Part shown: positions 17,650-25,390 of the stretch, in pieces | How the letters are laid out: every line of letters starts with the position of its first letter | How positions within the stretch are numbered: the stretch's first letter is position 1 | Assembly: GCA_016779995.1 (NCBI GenBank) | Contig: JADHMO010000005.1 | Location: 64,099 to 128,098 of the forward strand | Direction: 5' to 3' | From: Flavobacteriales bacterium | Lineage (GTDB): Bacteria > Bacteroidota > Bacteroidia > Flavobacteriales > UBA7312 | Length of the DNA stretch: 64,000 nt | The notes under the pieces: model-generated | What the model saw: the letters and a program-made list of their open reading frames with translations, nothing else | The model's database searches: none | Told to the model about the DNA's origin: nothing | Translations under genes and position numbers: made by a program

Positions 17650-18296
17650 AACTCATTCACAAAGAAGGATACAGAATAATTCTCACAACAATAGTAATAC
17701 TCTTAGGGTTAAACTATGCTATTGCCTATTTTGGCATAGAATGGCTCAATACAATTACGCTTATAGCTTCTATAATTTTCTTTTTCCTAATCCTACAATT
17801 TTTTAGAAATCCAATAAGAAAAGTTACTGCATCGGAAAATGAAGTCGTAGCACCAGCAGACGGAAAAGTTGTTGTTATTGAAGAAGTTGAAGAAACAGAA
17901 TACTTCAAAGACAAGCGTCTTCAAGTATCCATTTTTATGTCACCAATTAATGTCCATGTCAACAGATATCCGATAAATGGCAAAGTAAAATATGCAAAAT
18001 ACCATCCCGGCAAATATTTAGTAGCATGGCACCCCAAGTCATCAACTGAAAATGAACGCACAACAGTAGTAGTTGAAAACGATAAAATAGCCGTGCTATT
18101 TAGACAAATAGCAGGAGCTCTAGCTCGTAGAATCGTTATGTATTCTAAGGAAAATGATATCGCTAACAAAGGTGAAGATTTTGGATTTATTAAATTTGGC
18201 TCAAGAGTAGATTTATTTTTTCCTATTGGCACTAAAATTGAAGTAGAACTAAATCAAATAGTTAAAGGAAATAAGACAATTATTGCTAGTTATTAA
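17646..18296 (+). CDS. psd: Phosphatidylserine decarboxylase (short, Bacteroidota type)
   Basis: 216 residues. It converts phosphatidylserine to phosphatidylethanolamine using a pyruvoyl group made by self-cleavage. The cleavage site is the Gly-Ser in IKFGSRVDLFFP near the C-terminus, in place of the LGST of Escherichia coli. Two N-terminal membrane segments (about 10-50) anchor it. VVAPADGKVVVIEEV and FMSPINVHVNRYPINGKV are conserved strands of the family. Length matches the short Psd of Bacteroidota and archaea. It is the last gene of the ftsH operon. Confidence 0.94.
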   Translation: MKLIHKEGYRIILTTIVILLGLNYAIAYFGIEWLNTITLIASIIFFFLILQFFRNPIRKVTASENEVVAPADGKVVVIEEVEETEYFKDKRLQVSIFMSPINVHVNRYPINGKVKYAKYHPGKYLVAWHPKSSTENERTTVVVENDKIAVLFRQIAGALARRIVMYSKENDIANKGEDFGFIKFGSRVDLFFPIGTKIEVELNQIVKGNKTIIASY

Positions 18297-18307
18297 TTAA
18301 TAATTCG

Positions 18308-18315
18308 TACCTTCG
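18308..18315 (+). promoter_or_regulatory. -7-like box upstream of the cysteine-rich protein gene
   Basis: TACCTTCG differs from TAnnTTTG at one base and lies 21 bases before the ATG at 18337. The gene is also bounded by a terminator, suggesting a single-gene transcript. Confidence 0.4.
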
Positions 18316-18336
18316 AATAAACAAAACAATCACAAA

Positions 18337-18681
18337 ATGAAAAAGTTATTATTAGTATTACTCGTAGGTTTTTTATGTAATACCGTAGTTGCACAGACTA
18401 CAACTGAAAAAACCGAAAATGTAAAGGTTGAGCAAACAGTAAAAAAGTGTTCTGACGACAAAGCAAAAAAATGTTGCAGTAAAGACGCTAAAGCTGACAA
18501 TAAATCAGAAGCTAAGTCTTGTTGTTCAGGAAAAAAATCAAGTTGCTCTAAAGACAAAGAATCTACATCAAAAAAATGTTCTAAGGGCGATGCATGTTGC
18601 TCAAAGACAGGTAAAAAAGTTGCAGATTGCGATAAGAAAAAGCAAGGATGTTGCAAGGCAGACGCCAAGCCATCTAAATAA
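18337..18681 (+). CDS. Small exported lysine/cysteine-rich protein, possible metal binder
   Basis: 114 residues. A standard signal peptide (MKKLLLVLLVGFLCNTVVA, cleavage near Ala19-Gln20) is followed by a short TTTEKTE segment. The rest is almost entirely Lys, Ser, Asp and Cys. The mature part holds 12 cysteines (38, 46, 47, 62, 63, 70, 81, 87, 88, 98, 105, 106), including four CC pairs, often as CCSK or CSK. No hydrophobic core is evident. The composition suggests a metallothionein-like or thiol-buffering protein in the periplasm or outside the cell; disulphide-linked structure is the alternative. I know no named family. Lysine codons are mostly AAA/AAG as in neighbours, so nothing suggests recent transfer. 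Confidence 0.7.
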   Translation: MKKLLLVLLVGFLCNTVVAQTTTEKTENVKVEQTVKKCSDDKAKKCCSKDAKADNKSEAKSCCSGKKSSCSKDKESTSKKCSKGDACCSKTGKKVADCDKKKQGCCKADAKPSK

Positions 18682-18700
18682 AATTTATCTTATTTTATTA

Positions 18701-18733
18701 AAACTCGAATGGTTTAACTGTTCGAGTTTTTTT
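18701..18733 (+). terminator. Rho-independent terminator after the cysteine-rich gene
   Basis: AAACTCGAA (18701-18709) pairs with TTCGAGTTT (18721-18729), with an 11-base loop, followed by T residues to 18733. Confidence 0.8.
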
Positions 18734-18753
18734 ATTGAAACTAACCAAATAGA

Positions 18754-19977
18754 ATGAGTTTTTATCATCATCAATTAAAAAATGGCATTAGAATTGTCCA
18801 CAAAAAGACCACTGGCGCAGTTGCTCACTGTGGTCTTATTATCAAAGGAGGTTCTCGCAACGAATCTGATGAAGAACAAGGACTAGCTCACTTTATAGAA
18901 CACGTTATTTTTAAAGGAACATCTAAAAGAAAAGCCTACCATATATTGAGTAGAATGGAAGATGTTGGCGGAGAACTTAACGCCTTTACTACCAAAGAAG
19001 AGACATGTATATACTCATCATTTATGCCTGAGTATTACAATAGAGCATTAGAGTTATTAAGTGATATTACCTTTAACTCAATTTTTCCAAAAAAAGAATT
19101 AGAAAAAGAAAAAATAGTAGTTCTAGATGAAATAAATTATTACAAGGATAACCCCTCAGAACTCATATTTGATGAATTTGAAGAACAAGTATTTAGCAAC
19201 CACGCTCTTGGCAAAAATATTTTGGGCACGCCTCAACACATTCAATCGTTTAACAAAACTATGATTGAAAAATTTATTCAGAAAAATTACCTAAGCAATG
19301 AAATCATAATAAGTTCTGTAGGTAATATAAGTATGAATAAACTAATAAAGACTATTGAAAATCATTTCGCTCATTTACCTAAAAGTAATTTAAAAAGAGA
19401 AGAAGAACCATTTTCTAATTACCTCAAAAAAGAAGTCGAAGTAAAAAGAAATGGGTTTCAGGCTCATTGTATGCTAGGCGTTGAGGCTTATGGCATCAAC
19501 CACCCTAAAAAAACAGCCATGATTTTACTCAATAATATTTTAGGGGGACCAGGATTGAATTCAAGGCTAAATCTAGCTATTCGTGAAAAATATGGCTTTA
19601 CCTATTCCATAGAATCTAATTATACTCCCTACAGTGATACAGGCATATTTTCCATCTATTTAGCATCCGACAATGATAAAATAAACAAGAGTGTTAAGCT
19701 AACAAAAAAAGAACTTGTTAAATTTTGTCAAATACCTTTGGGCACACTTCAACTCAAAAAAGCCAAACAACAGCTTATCGGGCAAATTGCCATTGGGCAA
19801 GAAAGTGAAGTAAATTTGATGTTAGCAATGGGAAAAAGTATGCTACTTTATAATAAAGTTGATACCTTTGAATCTGTGAAAAACAAAATTGAAGCCATCA
19901 GCTCTAATCAACTTTTAGAGGTAGCGAATGAAGTGTTTAACTTAGATAATTTATCTTGTCTGATATATAAAGTATAA
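18754..19977 (+). CDS. M16 family zinc metallopeptidase (catalytically complete)
   Basis: 407 residues, the size of single-unit M16B peptidases that work as dimers. The zinc/catalytic motif HFIEH is at 46-50 (His46, Glu49, His50), with the third zinc ligand expected in the helix EKIVVLDEINYYKDNP about 76 residues later. The C-terminal half has LNSRLNLAIREKYGFTYSIE, with the Arg/Tyr pair that contacts substrate backbone. No signal peptide is visible, so it is probably cytoplasmic, like processing-peptidase-like enzymes. It is followed without gap by an O-methyltransferase (TAATG overlap). It differs from the truncated two-repeat M16 at the left edge. Confidence 0.93.
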   Translation: MSFYHHQLKNGIRIVHKKTTGAVAHCGLIIKGGSRNESDEEQGLAHFIEHVIFKGTSKRKAYHILSRMEDVGGELNAFTTKEETCIYSSFMPEYYNRALELLSDITFNSIFPKKELEKEKIVVLDEINYYKDNPSELIFDEFEEQVFSNHALGKNILGTPQHIQSFNKTMIEKFIQKNYLSNEIIISSVGNISMNKLIKTIENHFAHLPKSNLKREEEPFSNYLKKEVEVKRNGFQAHCMLGVEAYGINHPKKTAMILLNNILGGPGLNSRLNLAIREKYGFTYSIESNYTPYSDTGIFSIYLASDNDKINKSVKLTKKELVKFCQIPLGTLQLKKAKQQLIGQIAIGQESEVNLMLAMGKSMLLYNKVDTFESVKNKIEAISSNQLLEVANEVFNLDNLSCLIYKV

Positions 19978-20621
19978 TGGAGTTTTTACCTGAAAAAATA
20001 GAGCAATATGCTTGTAATCATACTCAAGAAGAAAATATTGTATTAGCTGAGCTAAACAGAGAAACTTGGGCAAAAGTTCTCATTCCTAGAATGCTTTCTG
20101 GGCACCTTCAAGGTCGTGCATTGAGTATGTTTAGCAAAATGATTAGGCCACAATGTATATTAGAAATAGGCACTTATACAGGATACTCGGCGATATGCCT
20201 TTCTGAAGGGCTAAAAGAAGGTGGTAAATTGTATACTATTGACATCAACGAAGAATTGAAATCAATGTCGTCAAACTATTTCGAAAAGGCTGGAATCTCA
20301 AAAAATGTAGTTCAATATGTTGGTAATGCTTTAGAAATTATTCCAAAAATAAAGGATGAATTTGATTTAGTATTTATTGATGCTGATAAAGAAAATTATA
20401 GCAACTATTTTGAAATAGTCATAGAAAAAATGCCAATAGGCGGCTTTATCATTGCTGATAACGTACTTTGGAGTGGAAAGGTTGTGGAGCAAGTGAACGA
20501 TAAAGATCAAGAAACAAAGGCACTTAAAGAATTTAATACCCTTGTTCACAATTCAGAAAGAGTGGAAAATATTTTAATGCCAATTAGAGATGGACTAATG
20601 ATTTGTCAAAAAATTAAATGA
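19977..20621 (+). CDS. Class I SAM-dependent O-methyltransferase (caffeoyl-CoA OMT family)
   Basis: 214 residues. The family methylates hydroxyl groups of small phenolic acceptors with a metal ion. The SAM-binding motif I is LEIGTYTGYSAICLSEGL; the metal-binding aspartates lie in LVFIDADKENYSNYFE and IADNVLWSGKV, both typical of the caffeoyl-CoA/catechol group. The substrate in this organism is unknown. The start ATG shares its A with the upstream stop codon and its end shares ATGA with the next gene, so it is part of a three-gene unit with M16 peptidase and proline dehydrogenase. Confidence 0.9.
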   Translation: MEFLPEKIEQYACNHTQEENIVLAELNRETWAKVLIPRMLSGHLQGRALSMFSKMIRPQCILEIGTYTGYSAICLSEGLKEGGKLYTIDINEELKSMSSNYFEKAGISKNVVQYVGNALEIIPKIKDEFDLVFIDADKENYSNYFEIVIEKMPIGGFIIADNVLWSGKVVEQVNDKDQETKALKEFNTLVHNSERVENILMPIRDGLMICQKIK

Positions 20622-21787
20622 AACCACTGTCATTCGAAAATACAGAGATTGCTTTCCAAAGTAAATCAACTAAACAGTTAAATAAATCCTATTGGCTATT
20701 TAAATTAGTTGGCAATAATACTCTAGTAAAAATCTCTCCTTTTCTTCTAAAAATTTCCTTTGCTCTAAGACTTCCAATTAAAGGTTTGATAAAACACACC
20801 ATTTTTGAACAATTTTGCGGTGGTGAATCTATTGACAATTGTGATAAAAGAATACAATCATTAGCTAATTATAACATCGGCACTATTTTAGATTATTCTG
20901 TTGAAGGAAAAAGTAGTGAAGATGATTTTAATAGAGTTACACAAGAAACTATACGAACAATTTTAAAAGCCAAAGAAGATGACAACATCCCTTTCGCTGT
21001 ATTCAAAACATCGGGACTAGCACGTCTAGAATTGCTTGAGAAAGTTAGTAATTCGAAAATGGAGCTTAATGAAGAAGAAAAGGAAGAATTTAAAAGAGTA
21101 AAAGAACGTATCAATTCAATTTGTACAACTGCACATAAAAATAATGTTCGTCTTTTTATTGATGCTGAAGAAAGCTGGATACAAGATGCTATTGATGACA
21201 TCGCTATTTCTATGATGAGAAAATACAATAGTGAACAAGCTATTGTATTCAACACCCTACAAATGTATCGTTGGGACAGATTCGCCTTCCTTAAGCAATC
21301 TTATGCTGATGCTGAAAATGGCAATTACTTTTTAGGGTTAAAAATAGTGAGAGGTGCCTATATGGAAAAAGAAAGAGAAAGAGCCGAAAAAATGGGCTAC
21401 CCCTCTCCAATTCAAAAGGATAAAGCCAGTTGCGACAACGATTATAATTTGGCCTTAAGATTTTGTATTAACCATATTGATAAAATTGCACTGTGTGCTG
21501 GAACACATAATGAACAAAGCTCTATGCTTTTAACCCAGCTTATGGCAGAGAGTAATATCCTTAAAAACGACCAAAGAGTATATTTCTCTCAACTCTTAGG
21601 AATGAGCGAACATATAAGTTTCAATCTCTCTAAACACGAATACAATGTAGCCAAGTATATGCCCTACGGCCCTGTAAAAGATGTACTCCCCTACCTCATT
21701 AGAAGAGCTGAAGAAAACACTTCCATAGCAGGACAAACAGGCAGAGAGTTGGGATTAATAATTAAGGAAAAAAAGCGAAGAGCTTAA
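20618..21787 (+). CDS. Proline dehydrogenase
   Basis: 389 residues, the stand-alone FAD-dependent PRODH of Bacteroidota. It oxidises proline to pyrroline-5-carboxylate at the membrane, feeding electrons to quinone. The FAD/substrate motif LKIVRGAYMEKERERAEKMG and the C-terminal KYMPYGPVKDVLPYLIRRAEEN (the YxxRRxxE motif that binds substrate) are intact. No P5C dehydrogenase is fused or adjacent. The last four bases overlap the convergent DUF4258-like gene. Confidence 0.94.
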   Translation: MKPLSFENTEIAFQSKSTKQLNKSYWLFKLVGNNTLVKISPFLLKISFALRLPIKGLIKHTIFEQFCGGESIDNCDKRIQSLANYNIGTILDYSVEGKSSEDDFNRVTQETIRTILKAKEDDNIPFAVFKTSGLARLELLEKVSNSKMELNEEEKEEFKRVKERINSICTTAHKNNVRLFIDAEESWIQDAIDDIAISMMRKYNSEQAIVFNTLQMYRWDRFAFLKQSYADAENGNYFLGLKIVRGAYMEKERERAEKMGYPSPIQKDKASCDNDYNLALRFCINHIDKIALCAGTHNEQSSMLLTQLMAESNILKNDQRVYFSQLLGMSEHISFNLSKHEYNVAKYMPYGPVKDVLPYLIRRAEENTSIAGQTGRELGLIIKEKKRRA

Positions 21788-22164
21788 TAACAAGAACAAC
21801 TGTCTTGCTCAATAGAGAAGTTTTTTAAGGTGACTTTTTCATCACATAGGTCAAAACCAACACTTAGACGTTCTTTCTCAACAACATAATACTTACAAGG
21901 TTCGGCCCGTTGGTCACTTTTCTCAAAGTTTATACTTCCCCCCTCTAAAACATTCAGTACATCTTTTTGGTCTAAGCTGAGACAATCAAGATGACATTGA
22001 GCGTCAGGGCTAATATAAATGGTATCACTTTTAAGATGATATAAAACTCTGTAGTCCATATCAAAATACTGAGCGTATTCAACAAACCTACCTGGAAATG
22101 CAAAGCGTATAACCATAACACCCAGCAAGACACCAAAGAGAAAAATAAAAAAACGTCTGGCCAT
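21784..22164 (-). CDS. DUF4258-like membrane-anchored protein
   Basis: 126 residues. One N-terminal membrane helix (FFIFLFGVLLGVMVIRF) with the rest outside the cytoplasm. The soluble part has a conserved layout with cysteines: RVLYHLKSDTIYISPDAQC, CLSLDQKDVLNVLEGGSINF, PCKYYVVEKE, and a C-terminal CSCY. From memory this matches the small DUF4258-containing proteins that follow alanine dehydrogenase in Flavobacteriales; the assignment is by pattern only. Six cysteines in the exported part may form disulphides. It starts at the ald stop (one base overlap), so it is the last gene of the porX-tsaE-ald unit. Confidence 0.72.
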   Translation of the reverse strand: MARRFFIFLFGVLLGVMVIRFAFPGRFVEYAQYFDMDYRVLYHLKSDTIYISPDAQCHLDCLSLDQKDVLNVLEGGSINFEKSDQRAEPCKYYVVEKERLSVGFDLCDEKVTLKNFSIEQDSCSCY

Positions 22165-23369
22165 TATATACTTGCAATAATTAAATCAATTTCTTTGTAA
22201 TCTAGGTTAAACCACTCTGCGACCATTTTATTGGTAAGCATACCATGACAAATATATACTCCTTGACGAAGTCCAACATCGCTTACAATAAGATTATCCA
22301 AACCACCAAAATCGCCAGTCTTTAAAATTATTGGCGTTAGTAGGTTGCTTAATGAATAAGAAGCTGTTCTAGCAACTCTTGATGGTATATTAGGAACACA
22401 GTAATGAACTACTCCATATTTATTGAATGTAGGCGTAGAATGATTGGTCAATTGTGATGTTTCAAAGCAGCCCCCCTGATCAATACTTACATCAATTATT
22501 ACCGAACCATCTTTCATTTGGGATACCATTTGCTCTGAAACTACACATGGTGTTCTTTTATCATTGGAGCGCAATGCACCAATAACAACATCAGCTCGTC
22601 TAAGTGCTTTCTTCAAAACTTTGGGTTGGATAATAGAAGTAAAAACACGTGTATTTAAATCATTTTGAAGGCGTCTAAGTTTAGATAAAGAGTTATCAAA
22701 TACTTTAACAGAAGCACCTAATCCCATGGCTGATCGTGCAGCAAACTCACCTACAGTACCAGCACCAATAATGACTACTTCAGTAGGAGTAACACCTGCT
22801 ATACCACCTAACATTAAGCCTTTACCAAGATTGGCATTACTCAAACATTCAGAGGCAATAAGAATAGAAGTATTACCGGCTATCTCACTCATAGAACGAA
22901 TTAAAGGCATCATTCCAGAATCGTCTTGAATAAATTCGTAAGCCAAGCAATTAATCTTTTTTTGAGCTAACTTTTCAATGAATTTTTTTGAGCGAGTTGT
23001 TATTTGTAAAGCCGAGATTAAGGTTTGTCGACCTTTCATCATTTCAATCTCTTCAATAGTAGGAGGCTCTACTTTTAAGATAATATCTGCTTGATAGATT
23101 TCTTTAGTATCATAAACAATTTTAGCTCCTGCCTCACTAAACTCAGAGTCAGGAAAGTTAGCACCTTCGCCAGCTTTAGATTCAATTAAAACTTCATGAC
23201 CATGACTGACCAACAATTGAACGGCGTCAGGAACTATTGCTATTCTACTTTCTTGAAATGTAATTTCTTTAGGAACACCAATAAACAAGGATTTTGCTTG
23301 TTTTTTGAGCTCTAACTTTTCTTCTTGAGGAATTAAATCCCCGCTACCAAAAGATGAAATATTAGTCAT
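22164..23369 (-). CDS. ald: Alanine dehydrogenase
   Basis: 401 residues. NAD-dependent reversible deamination of L-alanine to pyruvate and ammonium. The N-terminal IGVPKEITFQESRIAIVPDAV and the substrate-binding segment VLIESKAGEGANF are typical of the alanine dehydrogenase/transhydrogenase alpha family. The NAD-binding Rossmann motif is VVIIGAGTVGEFAARSA, followed by VFDNS. There is a 30-residue N-terminal extension before the usual start, also seen in other Bacteroidota. It overlaps tsaE by eight bases. Transhydrogenase alpha subunit is the other possibility; no beta subunit is nearby. Confidence 0.88.
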   Translation of the reverse strand: MTNISSFGSGDLIPQEEKLELKKQAKSLFIGVPKEITFQESRIAIVPDAVQLLVSHGHEVLIESKAGEGANFPDSEFSEAGAKIVYDTKEIYQADIILKVEPPTIEEIEMMKGRQTLISALQITTRSKKFIEKLAQKKINCLAYEFIQDDSGMMPLIRSMSEIAGNTSILIASECLSNANLGKGLMLGGIAGVTPTEVVIIGAGTVGEFAARSAMGLGASVKVFDNSLSKLRRLQNDLNTRVFTSIIQPKVLKKALRRADVVIGALRSNDKRTPCVVSEQMVSQMKDGSVIIDVSIDQGGCFETSQLTNHSTPTFNKYGVVHYCVPNIPSRVARTASYSLSNLLTPIILKTGDFGGLDNLIVSDVGLRQGVYICHGMLTNKMVAEWFNLDYKEIDLIIASI

Positions 23370-23778
23370 TGAATACTAATTTTATAATTCTTTGTTCGTT
23401 TTCTACATCAATATAAATGTGGTCAAAGTCATCGGGCAATAAATCATCAATCATCGACGGCCATTCTACAAAACAATACGCTGAACTGTCAAAGTAAGAT
23501 TCTATACCGATATCAAAAGCTTCACCTTTATCTTCTAAACGATAAAAGTCAAAATGATACACTTTCCCATTTATTTCACTAATATACTCATTTACAATTG
23601 AAAAAGTAGGGCTTTTAACGACATCTATGACCTTTAACTGCTCACAAATTGATTTTATTAATGTTGTTTTACCAGCCCCCATACTAGCGTGAAATGCAAT
23701 TTTTTTACTCTTTGAATGCTTTAGTATTTCAGAACTAATGCCATCTAATTGACTTAGTTCATTACAAATCCACTTCAT
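23362..23778 (-). CDS. tsaE: tRNA threonylcarbamoyladenosine biosynthesis ATPase TsaE
   Basis: 138 residues. TsaE supports t6A37 modification of ANN-decoding tRNAs as the ATPase of the TsaBDE complex. It has the P-loop HASMGAGKTTLIKSI (about 30-45), the switch-like TFSIVNEY, the DFYRLE motif and FVEWP, all hallmark positions of the family. tsaB and tsaD are not in the window. It lies three bases after porX and overlaps ald. Confidence 0.94.
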   Translation of the reverse strand: MKWICNELSQLDGISSEILKHSKSKKIAFHASMGAGKTTLIKSICEQLKVIDVVKSPTFSIVNEYISEINGKVYHFDFYRLEDKGEAFDIGIESYFDSSAYCFVEWPSMIDDLLPDDFDHIYIDVENEQRIIKLVFND

Positions 23779-23781
23779 ATT

Positions 23782-25344
23782 TTACTTTGGAATAAGCGTT
23801 ACAATAGGAATAATCATTTCTTCAAGTGATATTCCTCCATGCTGAAAAGTTTCTTTGTAATGATTAACATAATAATTGAAGTTATTAGGATAGGCAAAGA
23901 AATAATCTTCTCTAGCAAAAATATATTTACTACTAATATTCACAGAAGGCAAAAATACATCTTTTGGATTATCAATTTCAAAGACTTCTTTATTATTATA
24001 CTTCATATTTCTACCTTGCTTGTAGCGTAAATTGGTCGTTAAGTCTTTATCTCCTAACACCTTAGTAGGTTTTTTTACTAATACTGTTCCGTGGTCGGTT
24101 GTAATGACTAATTTGTGCTTATTTCTAGAAATAAAAGACATCATATCTTTTAAAGGCGAATGTTCAAACCAAGAAGTAGTTAATGAGCGGTAAGCAGCAT
24201 CGTCTTCTGCAAGTTCTTTGATAACTTTCATATCCGTTCTGGCATGGGAAAGCATATCCACAAAATTATAAACTATTACATTCAAATTATTATGGGACAG
24301 GTTCTGCATATTATCGACTAGCTTTCTACCTGCATCTATATTTGTTATTTTATTGTATGACGTCTTAATTTGACTTTTACCGAGTCGATTTAACTGTGCC
24401 AAAAGAAACTGCTCTTCAAACATATTTTTGCCTCCCTCATCGGTATCATTTTTCCACCAATCTTTATGCAGCCGCTCCATTTCTAAAGGAAGGAGTCCAG
24501 AAAAAATAGCATTTCTAGAATATTGAGTCGCAGTTGGAAGTATGCTGTAATATAAAGATTCATCATCAATTCTAAAATCTGCAGTAATTGAAGATTCTAT
24601 CATTTTCCATTGGTCATACCTCAAATTATCTATTACAACAAAAAAGGTACAAGTATCCTCATTTATATTAGGTAGTACCTTTTTACGAAAGACTTGGTGC
24701 GACATCAATGGAGAATCCTCTTGGTCGGTCAACCAAGACTTGTAATTAGATTTTACGTATTTGAAAAATTGAGCGTTAGCTTCTGCTTTTTGCATCTCTA
24801 GAATTTGTTTCATACCAGCATCACCAGAACGCTCGAGTTCTAACTCCCAAAAGGTGATTTTTTTAAATAATTCTTCCCATTCTTCTTTGTTCATAGATGC
24901 TCCAAGTTTCATACCTATGGCTCTAAATTCTTTTTGATAATCAGCATTTGTTTTTTGGCTAACTAATCGCTTTGTATCAATGTGTTTTTTAATGGATAAC
25001 AAAATCTGATTGGGATTGACTGGCTTAATAAGATAGTCTGAAATTTTTGAACCTATAGCCTCTTCCATTATACTTTCTTCCTCGCTTTTTGTTATCATAA
25101 TCACAGACAAATTAGAGCGTTTATCTTTTAACTTTATTAAAGTCTCTAATCCCGATAATCCTGGCATATTTTCATCCAAAAAAACCAAATCAAAATGCTG
25201 CTTCTCTATGAGTTCAATTGCAGTAACACCATTATTAGCCGTTACGATGGCATATCCTTTATCTTCTAAAAACATTATGTGAGGCTTCAAAAGATCAATT
25301 TCATCATCAACCCACAGAATGGTTATCTTTTCATTTAAATTCAT
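23782..25344 (-). CDS. porX: PorX-type T9SS regulator: response-regulator receiver fused to PglZ phosphodiesterase domain
   Basis: 520 residues from ATG 25344 (MNLNEKITIL). An upstream in-frame ATG at 25413 would overlap the divergent HD gene, so it is rejected. The receiver domain (1-125) has acidic pair Asp13-Asp14, phosphoacceptor Asp57 in LVFLDENMPGLSG, and the conserved Lys in SDYLIKPVNP. A helical linker follows. The PglZ (alkaline phosphatase superfamily) domain includes DNLRYDQW, ATQYSRNAIFSGLLP (site of the Thr nucleophile), DMLSHARTD and TTDHGTVLVKKP (metal ligands). In Porphyromonas gingivalis PorX works with histidine kinase PorY and with sigma-P to control T9SS genes. Here it heads porX-tsaE-ald-DUF4258; porY is not in the window. 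Confidence 0.94.
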   Translation of the reverse strand: MNLNEKITILWVDDEIDLLKPHIMFLEDKGYAIVTANNGVTAIELIEKQHFDLVFLDENMPGLSGLETLIKLKDKRSNLSVIMITKSEEESIMEEAIGSKISDYLIKPVNPNQILLSIKKHIDTKRLVSQKTNADYQKEFRAIGMKLGASMNKEEWEELFKKITFWELELERSGDAGMKQILEMQKAEANAQFFKYVKSNYKSWLTDQEDSPLMSHQVFRKKVLPNINEDTCTFFVVIDNLRYDQWKMIESSITADFRIDDESLYYSILPTATQYSRNAIFSGLLPLEMERLHKDWWKNDTDEGGKNMFEEQFLLAQLNRLGKSQIKTSYNKITNIDAGRKLVDNMQNLSHNNLNVIVYNFVDMLSHARTDMKVIKELAEDDAAYRSLTTSWFEHSPLKDMMSFISRNKHKLVITTDHGTVLVKKPTKVLGDKDLTTNLRYKQGRNMKYNNKEVFEIDNPKDVFLPSVNISSKYIFAREDYFFAYPNNFNYYVNHYKETFQHGGISLEEMIIPIVTLIPK

Positions 25345-25368
25345 ATCTTCATCGAGAATTACAGAGAT

Positions 25369-25376
25369 TAAAATTA
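25369..25376 (-). promoter_or_regulatory. -7-like box for porX
   Basis: On the minus strand TAATTTTA (one mismatch to TAnnTTTG) lies 24 bases before the porX ATG, in the 46-base gap shared with the divergent HD gene. Confidence 0.35.
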
Positions 25377-25390
25377 CAGTTATTTTTTGA

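Noticed and set aside
22164-23369. NAD(P) transhydrogenase alpha subunit instead of alanine dehydrogenase
   Set aside because: No beta-subunit or membrane-domain gene follows, and the gene stands beside porX-tsaE as alanine dehydrogenase usually does in this phylum.
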